Part shown: positions 1-11,381 of the stretch, in pieces | Position numbering within the stretch: position 1 is the first letter of the stretch | How the letters are laid out: the number at the start of each line of letters is the position of its first letter | Origin: Neonectria sp. B-13 | Taxonomy: Eukaryota > Ascomycota > Sordariomycetes > Hypocreales > Nectriaceae | Direction of reading: 5' to 3' | Assembly: GCA_002682825.1 (NCBI GenBank) | Contig: NOKP01000016.1 | Span: forward strand, 344,591 to 408,590 | DNA: 64,000 nucleotides | Program-made: the position numbers and the translations under genes | Notes under the pieces: model-generated | Seen by the model: the letters and a program-made list of their open reading frames with translations, nothing else | The model's database searches: none | What the model was told of the DNA's origin: nothing

Positions 1-570
1 GCGGTGGGTTATTTCTGTCCATACCGCAAAACTGGTGGGGGTTTTGCTTTCGGTTACCATCCCTCCAACTCGTAGTGGGGTTATCTTTCACATGGGGGGC
101 CGACTCGGGTGATGTAACGGGTAGTGTAACGTTTACAGTGCAGTGTTTCGGCATGTCGTCATTTGCACTGTCCTGTAGTCCATCGACCTGCCCGTTTACC
201 ATGAGGTGAGTCAGAGCCCACAGTCCGAAGTTTCCAACTCGCACATGCCGGGTGACATTCTCTCCACGGATGGCTTGGTTATCCCAATTCCAGGATTCTC
301 GTCAAGGATTGCAGACCGAGCAACGTCAGCGACTGGTGCCAGCACGAGGGTGTCGAGCTGTCTCAGTTTCCCCAGGTCCAACCCCCAGCTCTAGGGGAAT
401 TCCAGGCCATTCAGGGGACCCGGAAAGAGAGCACTTGGCACGGCATTTACATTGGCATCGCCATTAGCCTGGAATTAATTACCCCGTCTCCAGCAACGGC
501 AATGTATGTAAATGTATGTGTGTATGTATGTGACGCTGCGGCAGGCTCAACGAATGAATCGTCATCACTC

Positions 571-600
571 GCACGCAGCACGCAGCACGCAGCACGCACG
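571..600. repeat. Short tandem repeat, GCACGCA type
   Basis: Imperfect tandem copies of GCACGCA/GCACGCAGCA lie in a run of about 30 bases. It is a simple microsatellite in non-coding DNA with no visible function. Confidence 0.7.
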
Positions 601-735
601 ACACGAGGGAGCCTCAGCATCGCGTCTCGTCTCGTCCGCCTGCTTCCAACCTCAGCAAACCCGTTTCCGCTGCAGCTCGCCAGAACCCACCCGGGTCCCG
701 AATCCGCGCTGCCCGGGATGCCTTAGACCCGCATG

Positions 736-737
<2 letters not shown>

Positions 738-765
<28 letters not shown>
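738..765. repeat. Trinucleotide repeat (TGC)9
   Basis: Nine uninterrupted TGC units. It lies outside any credible gene, so I read it as a microsatellite rather than a polyleucine or polyalanine tract. Confidence 0.85.
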
Positions 766-766
<1 letters not shown>

Positions 767-3700
767 CTAGGGTGTTCCCGCCGCGATGTTCCTGCAGCCC
801 CTCTCACCGACACTTGGGCTTTCGAGGGCGACGGGAGCCAGGTCGTGGATCTCGTGGAACGCGGCGAAGGCCTCGCGCGGCCAAGGCGGCTCTCGACTGA
901 TGTCCCGATGCACTGGGAAACGGCCGAGGATACGCCCAGCCTTGGGTCGTGATCACTGTGGCGAATGGACATGGCCCAGCGCCGCCAGCCTGGTGAACCT
1001 CCACCAGCCAATGCAGCCGTGCTTATCATCTCGGTCACATCACACTCCCTCTTGCCTCTTCTGATTCAAAGGACCGGATTCGCAGGGGTTGGCTGTTGTT
1101 GTTGCCGATGCAGTGATGCTGTCGCTGATACAGTGATGTGCTCGCTCCCTGCTGCAACCTGATGGTCATGTGCCTCGGGTTACCTTGGGAAATCGGCTGT
1201 CTCGGGTTACACAACACCGAACGCAGCAGCTCCTTGAATGTTGGGAGTCCGGTTGTCGGAATGCTGGGTCCTTCGGTTCTGATGCTGATGATACCTTGGA
1301 ATGTCGACCAACATCAAAACACACTGCCGCCTGCTGAACCCTTACACACCGACTCACACCCGACGGGGGGTTCCCAAGCAGCGTCCCGAGTAATCTTACA
1401 CATACATACACATGCCTACACCTGCCTACAACTGCCTGCCTTCACATGCCTCCAGAGCCCATACACCCATACACGTACATATGCACGCTTTGAAACTGGC
1501 GGCGCAGGCTTTGCCAGACGGGACGAAGCAACGGTCCCCCACGCGACAGCCCTTCTGCCCAGGACTTCCACGTCGGGGTCGCATCCTTCCATCCACCACC
1601 AACCAAGACCAAAGATTTCCATATCCCCCACTCCCACAGAAGCAAACTACAGTGCATTCCACATCCCGCACACATCCCGCATACCAGTCTACATTCGCAA
1701 GCGCTTAGAGGTACGAATACACACGTACGAATTACAGTACCGTCTCATCCGCCGCCGGCTCTCCTAAGACAAGACGAGGCAACAACACCGCTCACGGATA
1801 CCCAACCCGTCCAACTAAAGCAACAGCTCGGCTTGCTCCGTTGCCCAACACCTTCAACTTCTATGCAAATGCAGATGCATCTTTATCGCCCCAACCACCC
1901 ACCAACACCCGCGCATCTGCAGGGCAACTTCGTCTTGACGCCTCACCTCACGAGCAGAAAGAACAAGTTACTTCGCACAGCCGCAACTCCGGACCCATAG
2001 TACGAAAAGCTGCCAAAGCATCCCACGTTTCCTCGCCTCTTCTCTTCTCTCGCCTCCCACGCGAACGGACTTCCACGTCCATAATCCTCTGCTCCCCCCA
2101 CACACACCGCATCTGCCATGTCCCAGATGCATCCGTCGACCCCTGTCTCCCGGTGCCCCTCGCTCACACACACCCCGTCCTGCATCTCTCTTCTCTCCGT
2201 GCCTCCCACGATGCCTGCACGCCAGCTCTAATTGCCGAGCCGGCTGTGAAATCGCAGATGGCGCATCTGGTATGGGTGCGCTTGAACAGGAGATCTCCAG
2301 CGGCTCTCTCGCCTGCGGCCTTGTTCTCCCCGATCACGTATGATGCCACACTGCGTGTCCTCACAACGTCGACAATCGCCCCCTTGCAGCTCCGACCACC
2401 ACCGCCTTCAAACCAAGTCAGGGCTTCTGACTGACTGAGGCCATCCCATGGGGCGTCTCTCCTGACTCCAAGGAAAGCCCATATGAGCCCCTTGGATAAA
2501 GTCCTGGTCAATTCTGCCGCCTGTCGAATCGGTGAAGCGTCTCCGGCTCGTGCCCGTAGCCTCCTCAGGTGATGCCTGCATCACCCCAGCCTTTATCACC
2601 CTTTTTTCCACCTTCATTCTCCCTCTCGTGTTTGCCTCTCGCAAAGCTCAACCCGTATTTTGCACACGTGGACCTTGCTCCCTGCGCGCTCAGTCCGTTT
2701 CCTCAGTTGATGTCCCCCGGATGCACGCACGACGTAGGGATACAAATTTCATGGGGCCATGAGCCGACATGGACCCCTGCCGGGTCGGAGGTTGGAGGCG
2801 TCAACTTTCTTTCATCCTCCAGCGGGATCTTGCTGCACACCGCTCAGTTCGCCATCTCGGACGTCGTTGCTGCCCGGCGACGAAGTGCCTGAGCTGAAAC
2901 TATCTTTGGCCCTTGGAATCGGGACTTTGCACAGGTCCGTTCCTAAGTGGTCTGATCCTCACTTGAGGCCAGACAGCATATTATATCCACTCGACGGCCA
3001 GGACGGTAACGACCATGTTGTCAGTTTTCACAAAGTGGCTTGAAGTAAAAACATTGTTGTAAGTCAGAAGGAGTCGACTATGACCCATTTGTAGCCTGGA
3101 GACCACACCAACATGATCGAGTGACGAAAACAACCAGCTTCCCTCAAATCTTGGCTCAAAAATCCGGAGAACTGAAAATATCTGTCTCGCCCCTGAGCCC
3201 TCTTGTCGATCGACGGCTAATTCCTCCGTAGCCGTCGTAAAATTAGCACACGCCCCAAAGCTCAACCACACTGACAACCCATCCCAACCCAACCCACTCG
3301 AGGGAGGATCGCCCCGCGTCCCGTCCGTCGCCAACTGCTCCACTCGCCATGTGCCCCCCCATCATCCGCCTTGTTGCGGTGTGGGGAATCAAACACGCCC
3401 CGAGTTTTCCCAGACGTGCGTTGTCCAGACCTGGAAGCTTGAGAGCGGGTGATGTCGTTGAGCTGGAGACTGCCGAGACCGGACGAGAGCAGACCTGCCG
3501 GATGTGAGACGCACGTCGGCATCGTCATCCTGTGCGGATTCACCGAACACTTTGCATGCAAGCGCACGGCCAACGTTAAGCACCGTCGCACTGAGTCTGC
3601 AGCGACGTCTTACCCCAAGCTCAACAAGTTCTGCAGCTGGAAACTCTCAAGCAACGCAACGCTCGCTCCTGTAACTCTGTGGCGGCAGGGCTGCGAAACG

Positions 3701-5054
3701 TCCATTGTCACCCGCAAGAGCCATGCAACTGTGTGTGTCTACATTAGCAACTTTGATGTCGAGTGGCGTTGAGCCATGCGATGGAACTCTGCGCGGTCGT
3801 GTTGCCGTTGTCGTCGAACCTTAAGGTCTGCATGTACTACTGGTGTGTTCTTTGGGCGTTCGTGAGGGACGAGGAGGCAGTTTGCCTGGGCTTCTTATAA
3901 TTTTCCTATCACATTATGATCAGACCGGATGACAGCTTCACGCGGCCAGATGCTCGTTTGTTGCGGAGTGCAGTGAACCTTGATCATGAGAAAGATTGGC
4001 TCGCAGAAGACGGTTCTAAATACCTCCCAGTATTGAGACATAAAATTGTGCATCAGACTACATGGACACATTCTAGTGGCTACCAAAGTGTTAGATCTCG
4101 TAGAGGAGCTCGTGGGACACAAGTTCAAAAGTTGCGTCCATTCTCATCCAGAAATGTGCGTTGCTCCAGGGTAGCTGGATTCGCAACGCAACTTGAGGAT
4201 ACAACTCGAACTCACGCGCATCACCATTGTCATAGTGGAATGGATTATGTGGATTTTTTTAACTTAGAAAACTAATCTAGTATAAGTGACTGGCAGTTAC
4301 TCATTCAGCCCGAAACCCCCTCTAACATTCCCGTGGAGTTGAGCTCCACTGCCTACTGCCGATCAGCTCGGTTCAAGTGATGTCACATCCGAAATAAGCT
4401 TCTGTGTCCGGATGGTCAGAGGAGACAAAGGTTGAAGATAACTTTAAACGAACGACCTGTCAAGGTCATAAGGAATGCAATTGGCTAATCCGAACTTTCT
4501 TACACAAGTCATTCTCCTGGATCAACTAAATTAGCTCTAGCGGTCAGCACTTTACAAGTACATAGGTATCGAAAGGCCAAATTGACAAACGCCACTCTTA
4601 CAGTTTTATTCGCCCCGAATAATGTACAGATCCTCTCCTCTCAATTCCCAAGACATCTTCGACTCGCTGCCACACACCTTCGAACCACCTCCACTCACAC
4701 TATCCTTATCTCATGATCAAAAACTCCCAAAGACCAGCCTTGGCAGTGGGACCCAGCGTCGAGTTCCGTGCGGGGAGATAAGCTTGAACAGGTGCCGCGA
4801 CTAGGTGGGCGGGTCGGCAAACGGATAGGGGAACCACACGCGGCAGACGGAAAAGGGAAGAATATGCGGTGGGAACAGTGTGGACCCTTGGGAATACGGA
4901 CCTAGGAATTTGGAGTTGTGGAAGGAGACCCCGAGCGTCTTGCGGTAAGGTAGGCAATCAGCTCAACTCACCGACTTGTCTGTCTTTATTAAGCGGCTTC
5001 TAAGTTGAAACGTCAAACTTTGTGTTATTTATTTCGCGAGATTACCAAATACCA

Positions 5055-5260
5055 TTCGGTCGTCATGCCACTAAGTCTCTCACTTAGTTAGGCAGGCGAC
5101 GTGCAAAAATGACGACCGAAAAAACCCACGGGGCGTCATCTTACTTATTCATGACCCCAGTTTGGCCGGAGACATGCGAAAATGACGACCGAAACGCACT
5201 CGGTCGTCATTTCACTTCCTATTTCACCCATTAAGCGAAAACCGTTCGAAAATGACGACG
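5055..5260. repeat. Family of ATGACGACCGAA motifs in both orientations
   Basis: A 12-13 base motif occurs four times in 200 bp: reverse at 5055-5066 (TTCGGTCGTCAT), forward at 5109-5120 (ATGACGACCGAA), a perfect 13-bp inverted repeat at 5180-5192 (AAATGACGACCGA) with 5200-5212 (TCGGTCGTCATTT) around a 7-nt loop, and a partial forward copy at 5248-5259. The array ends about 550 bp before the transporter start codon. The motif contains TGACG, the half-site of ATF/CREB-type bZIP proteins, so binding sites are possible. Relics of terminal inverted repeats of a DNA transposon are the other reading. What is seen is only the repetition and symmetry. Confidence 0.7.
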
Positions 5261-5264
5261 CTGA

Positions 5265-5478
5265 CCGTCCTTTTCACCGTCTAGACCGTTCATGACGCCC
5301 TCGGCTTAGAAATCACAACTCATGGCTGAGTTTCCCCCGCAGATGAAGACGCATACATAGGGAACTGCCCGTCCTTTTCATTGTCTAGACGGTTCATGAC
5401 GCCCTCGGCTTAGAAATCACAACTCATGGTTGAGTTTCCCCCGCAGATGAAGACGCATACATAGGGAACTGCCCGTCC
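5265..5478. repeat. 104-bp tandem direct repeat, two full copies plus the start of a third
   Basis: The sequence from CCGTCC at 5265 recurs at 5369 and begins again at 5473, giving a period of 104 bp. The two complete units differ at only a few bases, mainly C-to-T changes (CACCGT versus CATTGT, GGCTGAG versus GGTTGAG) plus a C/G change in CTAGACCG versus CTAGACGG. It sits about 340-550 bp upstream of the transporter start, directly after the ATGACGACCGA motif cluster. It is a recent local duplication. Whether it adds regulatory sites to the transporter promoter cannot be told from sequence. Confidence 0.85.
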
Positions 5479-5814
5479 GCCCTTTCTGGTTTGTCGGTTT
5501 CGCCTCCAAACTCACTGCGCAACCACCAACTTGTCTTCTCGTGCCCCCAAAAGTTTGTCAGCGAAGATCCCGCTATCCCCAAACGAGTATAACCGACGCC
5601 CTCCGATCTGTCGGCGCTTGGACCATTCGGGAAGCCCAGGCGCAAGTTTGGGCGATTTCTTAGCGGACCGGCGGCGGTTGTTGAAGGCTGCGGCGGCGGA
5701 TTCTACATAGGAACGGTTGTTTCCCCCGGGCCTAGGGTTGCTTCATCTCGAGGTTGAGTAACCTGAAGTTGACTATCCTCAATTTGCATTGTGTTGTGTT
5801 GTCTTTTGGATATC

Positions 5815-7476
5815 ATGGCAGCTCAGGACGAAGAACGTGTCGCCGGTGCCGGCCCAGATGCCGTGCCCGACGTCGAAGCCTTGGGTCGTCAGAGACCAGC
5901 CAATTTCACCTCATTGTGGGCTGAAGTCGGTTTTGGTGTTGCCCTCTTGGGTTCCATGGTACTAGCAGTAAGTTGCCCGACCATCGGCCTGTAAGACTGA
6001 CTCGAAACTAACCTGCACTCGCAGGAATTTTTCATCAGTGGCTTCCACATCATCCTCCCGCCCCTAGTCGTCGCGTTGGACATCCCGCAAGCCTCGCAGA
6101 CATGGCCGTCCAGTGTCTTCTCCCTCATTACGGGGGCCTTCCTGTTACCAATGGGTCGCCTCGGTGACAAGTACGGCGGCTACCTGCTCTTCAATGCCGG
6201 GCTGTTGTGGTTCTTCGCCTGGTGCCTCATCGCCGGCTTCAGCAAGAACTACGTGATGCTCATCATGTGCCGCGCCATGCAAGGCTTCGGACCCGCCGCC
6301 TACCTGCCCGGAGGTGTCATGCTACTGGGCAAGATATACCGCCCTGGGCCTCGTAAGAACCTTATCTTTGGGTTGTACGGTGCCTTTGCGCCGCTGGGTT
6401 TCTTCTTTGGCATCCTGGTGGGTGGGTTGTCGGCCGAGTTCCTGAGCTGGCGCTGGTACTTCTGGATTGGAGCCATTACGGCCGGTGTTGTATCTGTCGT
6501 GTCTCTGCTGGCTATTCCTTTCGACTACCATGAGAAGAGGGTTGCCGTTAACATGGACTGGTGGGGATTCGCAACCATTGTCCCGGGGCTGCTGCTCATT
6601 GTATACTCCATCACGGACAGCTCGCACGCGCCGGGCGGCTGGAAGACGCCGTATATCATTGTGACACTGGTCCTCGGCTGCGGTTTCCTGGTTGGCGCAT
6701 GGTACGTCGAGACCCGGGTTGCCAGCAATCCTCTACTGCCGGCGGACCTCTTCTCGCCCCGGTACATGACCCGGCTGATGGTGGCGCTGTTCATGGGGTA
6801 CGGCGTGTTTGGCCTGTTCCTCTTCTACTCAACCTTCTACATTGAGCTCGTGATGGAGCAGTCGCCCTTGATCACGGCTGTCTGGTACATCCCCATGTTC
6901 GCGGGCGGCCTCATCATCGGCACCGTGGGCGGCTTCACGCTGCATCTCCTGCCGGGGCGGCTGCTGCTTGTCATCTCGGCCGTGGCCAACCTCATGTGCA
7001 CGCTGCTGTTCGCCATCATGCCGGAGGACGTCGGCTACTGGCCGTACGTGTTTCCGTCCATGGTGTGTGCGACGATGGGCATCGACATCACCTACACGGT
7101 GAGCAACGTGTTTATCACGACGAACATGCCCAGCCACCTGCAGGGCCTTGCGGGGGCCATGATCAACAGCGTGCTGTTCCTGGGCATAAGCTTCTGGCTG
7201 GGCATGGCAGACATCGTTGTGGGAGAGACGAGCTATCTGGGTCAAAGGAAGAGCTACAAGGTCGCCTTTTGGATGGCCGTCGGCGTGGCAGCGGTGCCGT
7301 TACTACTGTTGCCTTTCCTTCATATCGGATCCGCTAAGAGCGACCTCACGTTGGAGGAGCGGCAGCGGCTTGCGGCTGAGACACAGTCCACTGGTGAGAC
7401 AGCAGGGGCTGCCGAGCCTGCAGAGATTGCAGAGACGGGAGAGTCGGAGCGGCAGCGAGAAGCCGAGAAGCGCTGA
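5815..7476 (+). CDS. MFS multidrug-type transporter (14-helix DHA2 / aminotriazole-resistance-like)
   Basis: Predicted plasma-membrane proton antiporter of about 534 residues in two exons, 5815-5967 and 6025-7476, with a 57-nt GTAAGT...CAG intron at 5968-6024. The start is the ATG at 5815; the open frame extends upstream only through GTG. A short hydrophilic N-terminus leads into the first membrane helix near residue 37. The MFS signature GRLGDKYGG follows the second helix at about residues 95-104. Many further hydrophobic segments run to about residue 490, and an acidic, Glu/Arg-rich cytosolic tail closes the protein. Length and motif fit the 14-helix DHA2 group that exports drugs, azoles or toxic metabolites; the substrate cannot be inferred. 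No biosynthetic gene lies beside it, so a stand-alone exporter is likely. Family assignment is firm, drug specificity is inference. Confidence 0.88.
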
Positions 7477-7520
7477 TGGATCGACAAGCACGGCAGTTGG
7501 ACATGCATCTATCCGCACCA

Positions 7521-7555
7521 GCAAGGAGCAAGGAGCAAGGAGCATGGAGCAAGGA
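7521..7555. repeat. Tandem GCAAGGA repeat
   Basis: Four to five imperfect 7-base units (GCAAGGA, one with CATGGA) lie about 45 nt after the MFS stop codon, probably in its 3' untranslated region. Confidence 0.65.
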
Positions 7556-7583
7556 TTGGAGGGATTTGAATGGCACATGTAAT

Positions 7584-7589
7584 AATAAA
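7584..7589 (+). terminator. Candidate polyadenylation signal of the MFS gene
   Basis: A perfect AATAAA lies 108 nt after the transporter stop codon in locally A-rich sequence. Fungal poly(A) signals are loose, so this is only a candidate. Confidence 0.35.
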
Positions 7590-10500
7590 CAGCCAACACT
7601 ACTCCGTACGTACTAGAAATAGAATGCCAACTAATGTCCTGGACGGGATTTGTGTGCCCTTGCCCTGGAATGCATGCAGGCACTTTACCTGGAATCTGCT
7701 CGGGACAAACCAAAGGGATCGTCGAGGCTACGAGGTTACATCGCTCAGCAGAGCACAGGCCGCCCGAAGAAAAATGGGAATTGTATCTCAGGGCAAACTT
7801 CGAAGGCACAGACACCGGGGAACGCAAGCCGTGTATCGAATCCACGGGTAATGGCAGGGATACAGATAGCCCCACGGCGCCACGCCCGCGATCCCAGACG
7901 CCCGAAGTCACAGAAGCCACGAGCCGAGTGAGGGCGAGCAATTCACCGCGGCCGGCGGGCGACAAAAGAGACGATGGATCCGGGCCGCAGACTAGGATCA
8001 GGATTGTAGGAAGAGGACGAAAATGTCGAGACGAAAAAGAAAGAAGCGGACGACGGGCGTGCCCCTGCATGAAATTATACTATGTATGTACGACCGTTTA
8101 GTTTCTTTTTTTGTCCTCGGGGTTTCAAAAGATTTGCGCTCTGGAACAAGGATCAGGCTGGGAGACGTTCTCGCCTGGGGGGAGATGAAGGACAACGTGG
8201 CGGCGGCATGCTGCGGCTGGGGGCGTGCCACAGTGTAACGGTGCCCTGGAGAGATTTGAGATAGGGCCCTGGCGGTTTTGGTTTTGGACCGCCGCGGGAG
8301 AGAGATGAGGTGCAGCGTGGCGGACCGGGGGTGGTTGTGATTTGTGATTTGTGATTGACGTGGGATCGTCGCAAGGTGGTCAGCAGGATGCCACGCAGAA
8401 GAGGAGAAGGAGTGTTGAGGAGTTTGACAGCCACCTCAACGCTTGGCTGAACTGGACTGAAGGGATGCGAGATGCCAGCTGAGGTGGTGGTTACATACAA
8501 CACACTCAGCTGTAGCACGAGACACGGGTTCAGCCCAGCGACCCAAACTGGTCTGCCAACCAAGGAAGGACGGCACAAGATCACGCGCCCAGCTACGGGG
8601 TACTCTACAGCGGGTAAAGCTGACAATGTCTTGTCTTGCATCATCCAGCAGCCGAAACCAAGGCAAACCGTACAGCTGCAAGGTCATGTAGGCGTCATCG
8701 TCAACGCTTCCTTCTGCTGGAGAGGAGACAACAACACCAAGGCTCTGGGGAAGGAAGGCAAGCAACAAACCTATGAGAATCCGCGACTGGGTCGATGGAC
8801 AGGGGCCCAAAACTTGGAAGACGGGGCGGTGGGGTTAGGATGAGTTGGGTATAGCTGGGCGCAGCCACACACCCACACGAAAGTTGTGGTGGTGAGAGGT
8901 GCGGGAGGGATGGCCGATATCTGGGGTGAAGGGCAAATGACTTGATAAGACGAAGAGGGTGGGCGAGATAACGAGGTGGTAATCAACTGAAGCCTGAAAT
9001 TGGACCTGGTGATTGATGGCCATGGCCATGGATGAATTGGATGCCACCAACAGGCGCGGTACGGAGGCACTTTCGGCTTGAGACAAAGAAACCGGGGGAT
9101 ACTTGGTACTGGTAGCCTACAGTGCCTGCAGCAACACAGCGAAGGAAATCCACTCGAAACAGAACGTCCGAGTTTTTTCCTTTCTTCTTTCCCCTTGCGT
9201 CACTTCCTGGGCGTCTGTCTGGCTGTGGACCCCCCATCCCATCAAAGGCTGTTTCGTTTTCGTGGGCGAGGATCCATGCACCCATCCAGGAAAACACCCA
9301 TGAAGTTCCGGTGCTTTGGGGCTGTCTTCGAAAGTGGATTTCGGGGTAGGTAGGATTCATGGAAAAGTTTGGGAAGCTTCTGGGAAAGGATCTCCGCCCA
9401 TGTCGGGAGGGGTAACGGGTTGCTCGGAGGCTTCTTATTCGTACTGTAGCATGGATGGCAGCGCGCCTTGTTTTCATTTCAGATGATGCGCATGTTGGGG
9501 GACGGCCACTGCAAACAGGTCTCACGATGGATGCACATTCAAGGCAACTACATCCAGAATAGCCTTAGGCTCAAGCTCAGAGTTTGGGCGCTGAGGAGGA
9601 TGCAGCCACATCCGGCTCGGCCATCTTGCGGGCGAACAACATTGAGGATGGAAGTTTGCAGTTGCATGCGGCCCGGCACTCGCACTGCTATCCGCCTTTT
9701 GTGCAGTTGCTGTGTCCCTCCCTCTCTACACCGGCACTGGGTACTGTGGAACTGCACTATCGCGTTAGTACCGCGACTACAACGAAATCCTTCTGCGAGT
9801 GCCTTCTACGAGTCGGACTCTTCCATGGGTGACATGCCGAGTGACATCCTCTTAGAGGACTTGTCGTGTTTCGTCTTGTTAAGTTCTCAAGCGCGCTTTC
9901 CTCATCCCGTCTTCGCTCGGTCTGGCATATTCCATCCTTCCACCGTCATTGCACCACCAGCGGCGCATAGGTTTTCCAACTACACCACTCTCGTCGTCCG
10001 CGTACAACCTTGACCAGAACATCCCACCCACAAGAACCACGGCGCATCCCAACCAACGTCGGATCCTGCATCTGTCTGGTGGTCCAAACAAACACGCCTC
10101 GTTCGATCTCACCTTTGCCCTCCCTGCCTCGTCCATTCTCCGCCTGGGACCTTGCAGCTGTCCAGCCCGCGCCGTGCGACTCGAACCTGCACCTACGCCT
10201 CCGGTGGCACGGCTTGTTACGCCAAAAGCGACTCTCGTTCCCTTTCGTTGGTCGCATTGCAGCGCCTCAGGGGAAATCACGTCCCTGGCCCGAGAGACCA
10301 CGTCGTCTGCTTGTACTCCGCGTATCGCCTCCGTGCGAAAGCAGGTATGTGCGCTTGCTGTTGTGCATCCCTGGTCCTTCGTCGTCGTCTCGACGTCCAG
10401 TCAGTCCTCCACTGCGTTTTTTTTTGGTGGGGAGGACCACCTGGGGACCACCTGGGGGACGGACCACTTGTACCTGGAATGACACTGACACTGACCCTGA

Positions 10501-11381
10501 CTGGGCTGCAGAAGCGAAACACCAGGATACCTGGTACAACGGCCGCTCGGAGCACATCGACGCTTTCTCTCAGACCTTGTCAAGTCGGTCCATTCAGTCT
10601 GTGCTGGCATTTTGGTTTGCATTTTTTTTTTAAACTCTGCCTCCAGCCATCTGTGGCCGTTCCTTTGTTTGTTTCTATGGGGATCCTTCCCGCCTGCTCC
10701 CGCTCGCCTATTTTCGCCCGACACATCCCTCTTTGGCTTTTGAAGCGAGTTTGAGTCTTTGACTTGCGAACCTGGACGACTGTCGATATCTCCTCTCATT
10801 CACCCACCCACCCGCGGACCAGCAATCTCTCTCTCTCTTTCTCTTTTCTGTCCCTGTCTCTCCAATCTCCAATCTCCAATTTCACATCTCGCTCGGGCTT
10901 CGCTTTTGTCCATTCCCTTATCTACGTTTCCCAGCTTCCACGCCAGCACGCGACCGTCACTTACCATCCACCATCCACCATCGTCCTCCAACGACGCTAT
11001 CGCACCAACTACGGTACTGCCACTCCGCCACGCCCGCACCGCTCGCTACACAATCAACACACCGACTCCAGCGTCATATCATGGGGTGCTGACCCGTGAC
11101 GTTTGTTCACACCTCAAGCGCATCCCTTGTGGTTCTCGCCCCTCGCCTACTGTGCGAACTCCATGTCTCGGCCCTGGCGAGACCAGCTGAGCTACGTATT
11201 CACTCGCCCTATCCTCCCCGGATACCCACCGAGCTGAAGGACCGGACCCTGAGCAAGCTCAAACGACCAAAGGACCCGCGCCAGACCAGAGGGTCCAAAA
11301 AGAATTAATACGAGGGCGCATTCCTCGCATTCCTCCACCAGCCCAGCAACCACTGCGCTGTGTGCGTCACAGAAAGCCGCC
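7590..11381. other. Intergenic region with a long pyrimidine-rich leader before the 1391-residue gene
   Basis: Nothing between about 7600 and 10000 looks coding on either strand. From about 10000 to 11381 the plus strand becomes strongly C- and T-rich (CTCTCTCTCTTTCTC near 10830, CCA and CATCC runs near 10960-10990). That is typical of long 5' untranslated leaders of highly expressed or regulated fungal genes, so transcription of the downstream gene probably begins far upstream. Several short upstream ATG frames occur there. Leader introns are possible but I cannot place them. Confidence 0.5.

Larger units (their letters stand above)
1..5814. other. Gene-poor region upstream of the MFS transporter
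   Basis: I find no open frame here with the composition of a protein. The longer frames (for example 1138-1767 and 1841-2434) simply read through pyrimidine-, CA- and CCA-rich sequence, and none resembles a family or can be joined by good splice sites. Part of it (about 3000-5000) is richer in A and T than the genes. Simple repeats occur at 571-600 (GCACGCA type) and 738-765 (TGC type). The part nearest the transporter holds an inverted-repeat family and a 104-bp tandem duplication, listed separately. The stretch could be promoter, degenerate mobile-element sequence, or both. Confidence 0.6.

Noticed and set aside
1841..2434. A 197-codon plus-strand frame in the left intergenic region
   Set aside because: Low-complexity Ser/Pro/His sequence from pyrimidine-rich DNA, with no recognisable segment and no splice partners.
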